From NCBI GenBank assembly GCA_032164245.1, contig JAVMKO010000003.1:139179259-139243258 (forward strand): 64,000 bases of DNA, in the 5' to 3' direction. The notes beneath the pieces are model-generated. The model worked only from the letters and a program-made list of their open reading frames with translations. It made no database searches and was not told the DNA's origin. Numbering within the stretch: position 1 is the first letter of the stretch; each line of letters starts with the position of its first letter. Below, one piece after another: positions 1-9,442 of the stretch. The position numbers and the translations under genes were made by a program. This DNA comes from Sternotherus odoratus. Its lineage: Eukaryota; Chordata; Testudines; Kinosternidae.

Positions 1-278
1 TCCCTGTCCCCTGCCTGTCCTGACCCCCATTCACCCCTCCACCTCCTGACAGCCCCCCTCCCAGGACTCCCACGCCTATCCAATACCCCCCCCCCCATTC
101 CCTGTCCCCTGACTGCCCTCTGGGACCCTCTGCCCCTTATCCAACTCCCCCCCCCCCAGTGCAGCATGGCTCTGATGGAGGGAGGAGAGGTGGGGGAGGG
201 GCCGGGGTGGCCTCCTGAGTCAGGTGCTGGGCTGGACGCGCCGGATGTGGCCTGCAGGCTGTAGTTTGCCCACCCCTA
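1..278. mobile_element. hAT-type non-autonomous element, right end
   Basis: The C-rich body, with repeated 'cctgtcccctgac' and 'tccaac' phrases, and the end 'gtagtttgcccacccct' match the element at 19587-20341, which has the same body and an inverted end. The window starts inside this copy, so its left terminal repeat and target duplication cannot be seen. Long C runs may be imprecise in the assembly. It lies in MTA3 intron 1, just upstream of exon 2. Confidence 0.75.
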
Positions 279-371
279 TTCTAGAGATAGGGGAATTGTG
301 CATTGACAAGAACAACATTCTACAAATACTGCATTTGAAATAATTAAATATCTTTCTGCCTTTTGTTACAG

Positions 372-439
372 ATTATGTTTATTTTGAAAACTCCTCAAGC
401 AATCCATATCTGATCAGGCGAATAGAAGAGCTTAACAAG
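372..439 (+). CDS. MTA3: MTA3 exon 2 (BAH domain start)
   Basis: This internal coding exon of metastasis-associated protein 3 follows a TTTTGTTACAG acceptor and ends before a GTACATG donor. The first two bases (AT) complete an aspartate codon begun in exon 1, which lies outside the window. The next 22 codons read [10 protein letters not shown] then [12 protein letters not shown], a signature shared by MTA1, MTA2 and MTA3. The exon ends in phase 0. These are about residues 10-32, the first strand of the BAH domain, which in MTA proteins takes part in nucleosome contact within the NuRD remodelling and deacetylase complex in the nucleus. This exon alone cannot separate the paralogues; the later exons do. 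Phase and length agree with the next exon. Confidence 0.95.
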
Positions 440-909
440 GTACATGAATATGTAAAATTCCTTTATACTATACTATTTTTTTATAGTGTAAACATGATGT
501 AACTCAGACTAATGCAAATGTGTAATTCTTAAAACCCAAATAGTATTTTCCCAGCTCTTGCATGATTTCCATAAACATGATTTCTGAATGCTATGATGTT
601 TTGGAGGTTTGTGTTTACTTCATACACAGATATTACTTGTTGAAATACTGCTATGTGATCTATTATAATTCTGCACTATGTGGAAAAACAGCCAGTACAT
701 TGTGATCAGGAAGATTCTGCCTTTTAAAAATCCAAAACCAAACCTTCCACAAGGCTGTGGGCCTGGATGCTCAGTAAATTTGTAATGGTGTGAATTATTT
801 CACCTTTCTGATGATCTAGTCCAGGATGGTGGTGACCATAAATTCTTATCATTTAATTTCTGATCAGTGGCATATGAGAAATGAACTGGGAATCTCAGAC
901 AGTTACCAG
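440..909 (+). other. MTA3 intron 2, 5' part, no other feature seen
   Basis: This is AT-rich intron sequence following the GTACATG donor. I see no gene, conserved-looking frame or clear repeat here. Confidence 0.6.
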
Positions 910-1480
910 CAGGGCTGGCGACAGGGGGGTACTACGGGTACAGCTGTACCGGGCCCCAGACTTTAGGGGGGCCCCGGTACACAGCTGTACCCGTAGTCAT
1001 CCCCCCTTGTCGCCGGACCTGGAGAGCGGGGAAGGGGCGGGGAGGCGGCGCGGCTCTCCTCCGGACAAGCGCGCGTGTTCCCGGCAGGAGCAGTGAGCCC
1101 GGCCAGTGGCAGCGGCGCAGTCCGGGGGAGAAAGTGCAGGGGGGGGGGGAGGAGCAGCAAGGGCGGCTCGCGCCGCTCCCGGGTTCGCACTGCCGCCAGC
1201 CGCTGTCAGCTGGCGGGGGGAGCGCCGGCTGGGCTGGGGGGGGTCCGGCTAGGCTTCCCCCCCCAGCTGCTGTCAGCTGGGGGGGAGCTCCGGCTGGGCT
1301 GGGCTTCCCCCCCCCAGCCGCTGTCAGCTGGGGGGGGAGCGCCGGCTGGGCTGGGGGGGGCCCGGCTGGGCTGGGGGGCCCCCAGCCGCTGTCAGCTGGG
1401 GTGGGGGAAGTGCCAGCTGGGCTGGGGAGGCCCCCAAACTATCAGAGTAGGGGGCCCCCAAATTTCTGTCGCCAGCCCTG
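910..1480. mobile_element. hAT-like MITE with 8-bp target duplication
   Basis: The ends are exact inverted repeats (CAGGGCTGGCGACAG at the left, CTGTCGCCAGCCCTG at the right), flanked by a perfect 8-bp duplication GTTACCAG at 902-909 and 1481-1488. An 8-bp duplication and a CAGGG-type end are hallmarks of hAT elements. There is no transposase. The left part (about 930-1000) folds back on itself around 'gggtacagctgtacc'. The middle (about 1190-1430) is a degenerate GC-rich tandem array built on 'cagctgggggggagc' and 'ccggctgggctgggg'. Long reading frames through it are by-products of the GC-rich repeat. Confidence 0.88.
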
Positions 1481-1488
1481 GTTACCAG

Positions 1489-2155
1489 TGGATAGATGTC
1501 CAGACAATAAAAACTGCAACCCCACTGAAGTTATTTGTACCCTTTGTTGGCAGTCTTTGAATAGGCTCCAGAGATTTGAATGGCCATGGAGACTCAACTC
1601 TCTCCCTTCATCTTTCGGGAAAGTTTTCCCGTGGCAGGATTGAGGCTGTTTGAAGTGGCAGTGTGGGGCAGCATGAATGCCTGTCATGAAGTCTCATGTT
1701 ACGGAAACTATATTACATTTATAAAACATTCTACAGTTTATTTACTAGTGTGCTATAAAGAACTATTGTCAACATTTATAAGTAAATATCTCATATAAAA
1801 ATAAATGATGAAAGTATATTTTATAGTGTAAACATGCTTTTTAAAACCTATTTGTAATTCACAAAATTTGGTACGCTGCATGGGGTCTTCCTGTTTCCTC
1901 TATATTCATTTATAGAGCTAAGAGTATCTGCGACCACAGACACTCAGCTAATACTTACACTTCACAAATGTTATAATTTGTTTGGACTTCTATTGGAATA
2001 CAGTATAATTTACTGTAATTGAAGTGATTTAAATAATGTTTATTACCTTTAAACTGGATTGCCGGAGTGTAATCTTGTTGGTGGGATGTAGGGCACAGTC
2101 ATTTATTGATTTTTAAAACAGAGTGGTTTCTAGGATTTAGTCCAGATTCTAATGG
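1489..2155 (+). other. Intron 2 sequence, nothing recognised
   Basis: AT-rich intronic sequence with no coding signal or repeat that I can name. Confidence 0.5.
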
Positions 2156-2160
2156 GGAAG

Positions 2161-3990
2161 TGTAGCAGGGTGGCCACTCACCGCGCGGCGCCTGCTTCTG
2201 GTTCATCCGGGAATTAGCTCGCCAGCATCTGGAGCACCCTCTGCAGGCTGATGTTCCGCTTGCTGCTCTGGCCCAGAGTCCCTCCCAGACCCTGGTGCCC
2301 TCTTCCCTTGGGTGCTGCACCCTTGCAGTACCCCCTCAGATCTTAGGGTCTCCCCTCCCAGGGAACCCCCACACTCTATCCCCACCTTGCCTCAGTCTAG
2401 GCAACTGCCAGTCACCACTTGCTCCCATTCACTGGGGCAGACTGCAGTATAATTGCCAATCATCACTGGCAAGGAGGGTTTGGCCTGCTGCCTCTGTCTC
2501 CATAGCCATGGGCTGCCCCCTGCAACCCCAGTACCCATTTGTGGGGCCTTCTCCTAGGCCCTGCAGCCTGGGGGGTTCCAGGCCAGAGCTTCCCCAGCTC
2601 CTCTTGCCCAAGCCCGAGCCCCCAGCAGTCAGGCCTGTCTGCCTCCTCAGCTAGAGAAGGAGACTCTCTCTTCTTGTGCTCCAAACTGAGCCCTTTTTAT
2701 CAGGGCCAGCTGGGCCCTAATTGACCCAGCCCCAGCTGTGGCTGCTCGGCCTAATCAGCCTGGGAGCTGCTTGCCCCCAGCCACAACCCTTTGCACCTTT
2801 TGGGTACCCAGGAGGTGGGTGGGCCTAAGCCCGCCCATTGCTAAAGTCCCTCCGCCAGCCTGGCAGGAGGGACACTAGATCCGGGGCCAACTAAATACGC
2901 GGGACAACTAATGAAAAAAAGGCAGGGGAGTGCATGATGGTCATAGGTTCAAAATGAGGGTACGGGATGGGGACACCGAGCAGAGAACCCCGCACAGCGC
3001 TCACTGCTCCGCGAAGCTGTCAAGGAAGCCAGTGGACGCTGCCCAGTGGAACTCTGCCCGGATGCGTGACTGGATGAGTGACCTGAAGTAGGCCCCACAG
3101 TCGCACCAGACCCCCTCGTCTTGCATCCTCCTCCTGGTGTTATAGATGGTGACTTTGGCAAGTGCCAGGAGGAGGTTGATGAGGAGGTCTCGCGACTTTG
3201 TGGGGCCACAGATGGGATGCCCAAAAAGAAAAAGGTGTGGGGAAAAGTGCAGCCTCAATAGGAGGTTCTGGAGGAGCCGGAATAGGGGCTGCAGTCTGGC
3301 GCACTCGAGGTAGGCGTGCGCCGGGTCCTCCCTCATGCTGCAGAAGGGACAGGTGTCGGGCATGGGGAGGAACCGCGCCAAGTACACGCCCATGCTCACG
3401 GCTCCGTGAAGGAGCCGCCAACTAATATCCCCAGCGGGCCGTGGAGTTAGGGTGGAGTAGAAACTGGCTTACCGGGGCCGCTCGCCCTCGTCTGGTGATA
3501 GGTAGTCCCGCCACTTGGTATCGGGGCGGGACGCGAGGGTGAGGAGATGTATCGTGTGGAACACAAGCGTCTATAGCTGTTTTCTCGGCGTGGTTCGGAA
3601 CGAGACCGGCTGCAAGGTGTGCAGCCGGCTCGGGGTGTGGGAGTGGGGAGACCGGGAGGGTTCACGAAGCCGGGGCCCAAGTACTAATTCCGGAGGGCCC
3701 GGGGTGAGGGGTGGGCGGGGAGAACCCTCTCGCAGGGCCCGCCGCAGGAAACTCAGAGAGACGGGAGACAGAGCATTCATCACCTCCTGGAGTACGCGCA
3801 GGGGGGTCGCAAGGGTGGAGAGCCCCATGCACTGAGCGAGTGCATGGGGATCTGCCCATTCTCCCCTGTCGTAGTCCAGGAGGTCTCCGACTTTGGTGAT
3901 TTCTGCTAGGACCAACCTCATGCGCACCACAGTCCTTTGCAGGGCTGTTTAAACCCTTCTTCCCTGGGGCGGGGCATCCGCCACACTACA
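2161..3990 (-). mobile_element. TG...CA retroelement composite enclosing a LINE fragment
   Basis: The + strand segment begins TGTAGCAGGGTGG and ends CCGCCACACTACA, giving TGTAG/CTACA inverted ends. It is flanked by a 5-bp duplication GGAAG (2156-2160 and 3991-3995), the pattern of an LTR-type insertion. The strand call comes from two signs: LINE protein sequence on the minus strand at 3001-3958, and a minus-strand TATA-like GATAAAAAGGG near 2693-2704 in the 2161-2885 part, which has the look of an LTR or promoter region. Whether this is one composite family or a LINE fragment inserted in an LTR is inference. Confidence 0.65.
3001..3958 (-). pseudogene. Broken LINE ORF2 C-terminal region
   Basis: Read on the minus strand, the segment starts near 3930 with MVRMRLVLAEITKVGDLLDY. 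A stop interrupts it after RKQL, and the frame then shifts at least twice (through TLVFHTIHLLTLASRPDTKW) before the last frame, SWRLLHGAVSMGVYLARF. That frame holds a zinc-knuckle-like CX2CX7HX4C motif (CPFCSMREDPAHAYLEC) and ends at a stop at 3001. A CPFC...H...C motif after the reverse transcriptase is usual in L1/Tx1-like and related LINEs. The endonuclease and most of the reverse transcriptase are absent, so this is a 5'-truncated, decayed copy. The exact clade is uncertain. Confidence 0.7.
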
Positions 3991-3995
3991 GGAAG

Positions 3996-4920
3996 TAAGT
4001 ATCTTTCATGCGTTAAGGGCATCAAACTAGGAAGAAAGAAAACTGAAAAAACATGTTTTTATTTTTTTTATTAGACATTATACAAACTTATCTTTAAAAG
4101 AATCCCTAAACTAAAACATGGCAAAACTGTAAACTGTCACATGAACCTATTTTAAAGAGCATGTGTAAACAGTTTGGAACACACTGCTAATTTTTACTAT
4201 ACATAGTGAACTGTTGCACTGGATTTTGACTCTTATTCCCATAGCATGAAAACGTGGGGTATGAACTACAGGTTCATGATTTTGAATAGTTGAAGTTGTT
4301 CATGGCTTATGGTAGTCACACAAAAATTGTGTGCCTTTTCCAAGATTATTACTACATATGAGTATTTTTGACCATCAATGAGGCTGCTGCCTGTAGGACC
4401 CCTTCTTTGTTCATTGCAGAAATTGTGAATGAGACAGGAGGATGAGATAGTGAATAGTGTATAGGAAATAAGACAGAAGGATGCAGGAGGAAAGAGACGA
4501 TAAAAATTCTTTAAGTGTTAGCAGAACATTGTCAGTCTCCTGCTAAAGAGCTAAGCCCCACTACGGAGACTCCTGCAATATGATACCCTCAAAAGAGAAT
4601 TGCAAGGTAAGTAATTTTTCCATCTAGTTAGCTGAACTAAGTGAATTTGTTAAATAAACTTTAATGGGTTATACTGAACTTAGTTTAAATGAAATTGACG
4701 TAGTAATTTGAAATGCACATTTGCTTACAAAAAAGGAATTAAAAAGAAAAGTTAAATAAGCTTTTAATATTTATAGGTTTTCTAAAGAATTCTTACGTTA
4801 AAATGAAATTGTCATTGGTCCTAGTAACAAAATAACACAGCAAGTAATTTTTTGCTGTCAGTATAAATGCTCTGATGAAGTGAGCTGTAGTTAGTATGGG
4901 CTTCCTCCTGGAAACCCTTA
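3996..4920 (+). other. Intron 2 sequence, nothing recognised
   Basis: AT-rich intronic DNA with no frame or repeat that I can support. Confidence 0.5.
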
Positions 4921-4925
4921 CCTCT

Positions 4926-4962
4926 GCTATTCCAGACTAACACGGCTACCTCTCTGATTCTT
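4926..4962 (+). repeat. Tail fragment of Penelope/SINE-type repeat
   Basis: The phrase 'ccagactaacacggctacc' followed by 'tctctgattctt' is the same tail found at 9410-9442. Only the tail is left. Repeats with this tail are very common in turtle genomes. Confidence 0.6.
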
Positions 4963-5117
4963 ACTTATGAGAGTAATCCCATTGACTTCATTGTGACTGC
5001 TTATGTGATTTAGGACTATTCATGTGTGTACAGGCTGGAGCATTGGATACGTATGATTCTACCAACTAAGTAGAGTGAGGACAGACTCTGACTTGACTAA
5101 TATATTTTATTTTCTAG

Positions 5118-5211
5118 ACTGCTAATGGCAATGTGGAAGCAAAAGTTGTGTGCTTTTACAGACGACGAGACATTTCCAACAGCCTTATCATGCTTGCAGA
5201 TAAACATGCTA
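5118..5211 (+). CDS. MTA3: MTA3 exon 3 (BAH domain)
   Basis: This coding exon lies between a TTTTCTAG acceptor and a GTAAGTTG donor. It starts in phase 0 and encodes [20 protein letters not shown] followed by [11 protein letters not shown] (31 codons), plus one base (A) of the next codon. It continues the BAH domain, about residues 33-63. The stretch [10 protein letters not shown] fits MTA3 better than MTA1, which has a different residue pattern and then a longer acidic linker. It is separated from the previous exon by a 4.7-kb intron and from the next by a 21.4-kb intron. An ATG inside the preceding intron sequence opens a longer frame, but the splice site makes this simply an internal exon. 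Confidence 0.95.
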
Positions 5212-7301
5212 GTAAGTTGATTGTATGTTGTTTTTTATATTTAACATTATTGCACATATTCAGCAGTTATAAAATTGCAGCTATTATGTTGCCCATAGGA
5301 GTGTTTGTTTTCCTTTTAAGTGTGCATTAACATGATTTGTGCCAGATACTGATCCTGCAGGCTGTTCCATCTAGGCAGACCCCTCAACCTATACAGAGCA
5401 ACTTGCAGGATAAAGAGCTTTGCAGGATGCCTCATTTGTTAGTTAACTGGTAATGATGCAGGGAATCAAAATAGAAACATTTGCTAGCTATATGTGATCA
5501 AACATCTGCATGATGTCTTAACTCTTATAACAGTCAGATTTATCCTAGGTATAACTCTATTGAAGCTAAGAGATTAATTGGATCCACTGGCTCTTGTCCC
5601 ATTGCCAATTTTTTTGTGTGCATAAGGCACAAACATAAATGTATTACTGGCATAAGCACTTAGTGGCATGTTAGCTGGCGTAAGTGTGTTGCAGATGACT
5701 GAAAATTGTGTATGATGTGAAACATTTCCTCATCTGTAGAATGGCCTTTACATATGCAATTGGGATAAGTGTAGGTCTCTAGCTAGTAAAATATTAATAA
5801 ATGTTCATCTTACTGTGCTGTCAGAAGAACAAAATAATTGTGGTAGAAATGAAAGGTGCTTTTTGAATGCACACCTGCTGTTCCTTGTGGCTACTATTCA
5901 CTCATCTCTCAATATTATCCCTTGCCCTAATATCTTGCAACAAAACTGTTCTTTTTAAAAAGAGGAAAAAATGGAATGAAAGAAATTGGTTATTTGTAAA
6001 ACATTACATTACCCTGGTCAGTATACCATGGGTGGAATTTTCAAAATTGCCTAAGTGAATTGGAAAGATGAGCAGGATTTGGCTCCTGGGTTTTTTGCTA
6101 TCGCTAAGTTGAAGTGCTGTGTTAATCATAAACCTTGATTTTCAGGCTTGGATATGACATTTGAAATTGCATTGTATTGCAAAATGCAGTATATCACTTC
6201 TTAGAACAAGCACAAATAGCTTAAATTTGTAATTTAACATATTTCTAATTGTATCCCAGTAAAGCAATTCAAGGGCTTTACAATACCATTCCCTGAATAT
6301 CAAAACATTTCACTTCAATCAAAACAATCAGTCAAAACAAAACATTTATGGTTTCCAAATTGAAATTGTTTGCAACTTTGGAAATTTTATATTTCAACAT
6401 TTCTTCCGGTCTTGGGAAAAAAACGAAAGGGGACAGAGGACTGAAATTCTGATTTTATACTCAGTGGTTCTGTTGGGTTTCTCCTCTCTTTTTTTGCTGG
6501 TAGAATCCTGTAAACATAAGATCCAGTTGAAATGTTTCAGGTGAATTTTTTTATTCTCTACAGATAGACTTTTCTATTAAAAAAAGAAGTGTGAGTAGGA
6601 TGTGAATAACTAAGACGTTTTTTGGCTTTTGTGATTTTTTTTTAACTTTTTATTCAACAGTTTTTATGGGAATTGCTAACATTTTTCTATTAAAAAAAAC
6701 AGTTTTCGATAAAACAAAGATCCAGTAACTTTTGATCAAAAATATATTTAAAATTTTGAAAAAATTGATCTATTTTGAACACCACAAAATGGAAACAATT
6801 TCAAAATTTTTGTGAAATTAAAAAAACAAACAAAAAATCCAGGTCTAAGACACATCGGAGAACAGAATATTTAATTTTTAAAACAATGATCCTTTAAAGA
6901 AAATTTCAGGAGGCACATGGTATTTAAAAAGTGCTTTATTCGATATCTGACATTTTTGCAATTAAAAAATATCAGGTCGACACTGTCCTTTTAAGTCTGA
7001 AACAGTTGAAAATGGTCTGAAGGGAGGGAATTGAATTTCCAGTCTTTTTCTTTGTATTTCTGTTGGAAGTGAATTAACATGGCATTTTTATTTGTCCACC
7101 AGCATCATAGATGATGTCAGTTTAGCTTTGGGAATAGTTTTATTAGCTAACTACAGTGGCAGAGCGACAGGGGAAAGCTGTCAATGCTATTACATGTATT
7201 AGTGAAAAAAAAATACTGTTTTTTCACATAGAATCCAATATGACATTCTCCGTTCTGCCAGAATATACAATAGCATCTTAAGGTGTTATTTACAAATACA
7301 A
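5212..7301 (+). other. MTA3 intron 3, 5' part, no gene seen
   Basis: This is AT-rich sequence after the GTAAGTTG donor. I see short T and A tracts but no coding region or named repeat. Confidence 0.55.
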
Positions 7302-8080
7302 TTAGTTTGCAGCAAACTGGGGTATAAATCTACCCCACAGTAGCCTGTCAAGCATAGTGTGACCAGATCACAACACTGAAATATCGGAACACATTGGGGT
7401 GCTGTCAGCCCCGCCCCCACTCTACCCCAAGTCCCGCCCCTCCGCTTGCTTGGACCACCATGCCCTTCCTCGTCCTCCAGCCCGCTGCTGGCTTGCTGTG
7501 TCCTTCCTCAGTCCCCCACTCAACACTCGCCTCTTCACTCTTCCTGCCCGCTACTCACCTTTTCACCCCCTTGCTACTCGCCTACGGTGCTGACTTCCCC
7601 TCTGCTGTGTGGGTGCTCGCCTGCCCCTGCACTACCCTCACCTCACCTCACCTCACCCCATCCCACCCTATGCCCCTAAGTCCCCACCCCATCCTGCCTC
7701 TTTTCCGCCTCCTCCCCCGAGCGTGCCACGTCCTCATTCCTCACCCCTCCCTCCGGGAAAGACCAAACCATGCCAAACAGCTGTTAGGAGGGAGCCTGCT
7801 GGGGGAGGAGAAAGAGGCAAGGAGGTGGGAGTTTGCCGCCTCCTTACCTGAATATCAGGACAATTGGTATCCTGATCATACATCGATCAGGACGCAGGTC
7901 AAAGGTTTAAATATCGGGAATGTCCTAGTCATGCACTAATTATCCATGTGGACCCTGTGTTTCAAAGTGGAGTAGATCAATTTATAAGAAGGAGGAGTTA
8001 GTGCATGTCAGCGGGGTCCATGTGAAAGTTAATGTGCAGCTGTGCTGGGTAGAGTCACACCCCAGTTTGCTGCAAACTAA
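7302..8080. mobile_element. MITE with TTAGTTTGCAGCAAACTGGGG ends, split by an insertion
   Basis: The left end 'ttagtttgcagcaaactggg' and the right end 'cccagtttgctgcaaactaa' are inverted repeats. The end itself is a small palindrome (TTTGCAGCAAA). The element is interrupted at 7355-7927 by a second element with its own target duplication, so it is the older of the two. I see no clear flanking duplication for the outer element and no coding capacity. Confidence 0.75.
7355..7927. mobile_element. hAT-like MITE nested in the outer MITE
   Basis: It begins TAGTGTGACCAGAT and ends 'ggaatgtccta'. The flanks are GTCAAGCA (7347-7354) and GTCATGCA (7928-7935), seven of eight bases alike, as expected for an aged 8-bp hAT duplication. 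The start resembles the TAGGGTGACCAGAT end of the MITE at 26798. The middle is C-rich with 'ctcacctcacctcac' runs and gives long spurious frames. Confidence 0.72.
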
Positions 8081-8353
8081 ATGCTTGAGTAGACAATCTT
8101 GAAGAGTGTGTCACTTTTGAGTCTAAACTGCTTTACATGGTAAGTACCTTGTAAAGTTGTATTGTCAAAGTTGACATGTTAAGAATTTAATTGATGTTAA
8201 AAACACTTCATTTTTGTGTCCTAATCTATTTTAGAACGAGGATTGCAACACAGGTAAAATCCATGCTGGGCAACCTTCCAACAATGAACCTAGTGTGCTT
8301 GGTTTTTTTGCAGAAGAATTGTTATCACACTATTCTGTCTTTCTATTTGAGTA

Positions 8354-8784
8354 CAGTAAACCCTCGATTTAATGGACCTCGATTTAACTGACTTCAGATG
8401 CAATGGACAAAATTTCTGAGCAAGTCTGATGCATTCCTGATCCATTTCTGGCGGGCTGGCTGCCGGCTCCCGGCTGCCGCCCGGGTCACAGCAGTGGCCG
8501 GCCTGGCTGCCGGCTCCCGGCTGCCGCCCGGGTCACAGCAGTGGCCGGGCTGGCTGCCGGCTCCCGGCTGCCGCCCGGGTCACAGCAGCAGGCGGGCTGG
8601 CTGCCGGCTCCCGCCTGCCGCCTGGGTCCAGGCAGCGGGCGGGCTGCGGAGCTGTCGCCCCGACCCTGTGGCGGGCGGGCTGCTGCTCCGACAGCTCTTT
8701 TTAAAATTATTATTAAATAACAGACTTTTTGCTTTAACGGACACACCCTCGCCCGAATTAGTCCGTTAAATGGAGGTTTTACTG
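8354..8784. mobile_element. Tigger/pogo-like non-autonomous element, short form
   Basis: The ends are CAGTAAACCCTCGATTTAA and its inverse 'ttaaatggaggttttactg', flanked by TA on both sides (8352-8353, 8785-8786). CAGT ends with TA duplications are typical of Tc1/mariner-pogo (Tigger) elements. There is no transposase. Inside, 8454-8645 is a GC-rich minisatellite with a 47-bp period and nearly four units. The copy at 25668-26122 is its close relative. Confidence 0.85.
8454..8645. repeat. 47-bp GC-rich minisatellite in Tigger element
   Basis: The phrase 'tgccggctcccggctgccgc' recurs at 8461, 8508, 8555 and 8602, an exact 47-bp period. The units differ by only a few bases, mostly near 'cagcagtggcc'. 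There are no spacers, so this is a tandem repeat and not a CRISPR. Confidence 0.85.
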
Positions 8785-9230
8785 TATTAGTGTTGTGAGC
8801 CGGTAGAGTATAGAGAGCAAGATTATTTTAAATATCAGTTGTTCAGAGAGTGTGATCCACATATAGTTCAATACTCCATTGCAAGAAAGGCACAAATGCT
8901 GTCCATCTCCAGTGGCTGTTTGGCATTATAATAATAAAAAAGACACGTATCATAACAAAGTGTCTAGGTTTAAGACCAAAGTTGAAAAAAAATTGGTGCC
9001 TAAATTTAGACTCCTGAGACCATATGTAAAGTTCTAAGTAAAATGGCCTGATTTTTCAAAAAAATATTTGACTGGGGGTCCTCTTAGAGATATTTGTGAG
9101 CTTAAAATAATTTCTTAGAGATATTTGTGAGCCTAAAACACTGTGGTATCAGAAGGGGTCATAATATCTCGTCTTTGTCTCTAATAAACAAAAATAATTA
9201 GGATATTAATTAGAAAAGTCATATTTTTTT

Positions 9231-9442
9231 AGAAGCGACAAAGAGTCCTGTGGCACCTTAGAGACTAACAAAAGTATCGAAGCATAAGCCTTCGTGGGCT
9301 AATACTCACTTCGTCCGGATGCAGAAGTGGGTATTATGCCACGAAAGCTTATGCTTCAATACTTTTGTCAGTCTTTAAGGTGCCACAGGACTCTTTGTTG
9401 CTTCTGCAGATCCAGACTAACACGGCTACCTCTCTGATTCTT
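9231..9442. mobile_element. Inverted dimer of Penelope-type 3' tails
   Basis: Two copies of the same tail face each other. The left arm (9231-9319) starts 'agaagcgacaaagagtcctg' and the right arm (9321-9408) ends 'caggactctttgttgcttct'; both carry 'ggtgccaca'/'tgtggcacc' and the 'aagcttatgcttc' stretch. The right arm runs on into the 'cacggctacctctctgattctt' tail. The 54010-54085 copy shows that this sequence is the 3' end of the Penelope-like element. Each arm holds a degenerate hammerhead-like core, described among the findings. Confidence 0.75.

Noticed and set aside
1075..1643. Two overlapping frames of 161 and 169 codons
   Set aside because: They cross the end of a MITE with a clear target duplication and consist of translated minisatellite.
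5133..5330. A 65-codon frame beginning [20 protein letters not shown]
   Set aside because: It is MTA3 exon 3 read through its donor site into the intron. The exon ends at 5211.
7394..7939. A 181-codon open frame
   Set aside because: It is contained in the nested MITE 7355-7927 and made of C-rich low-complexity sequence.
8454..8645. Regular 47-bp repeats that could suggest a CRISPR-like array
   Set aside because: There are no unique spacers, and the setting is a vertebrate intron inside a transposon. It is a minisatellite.
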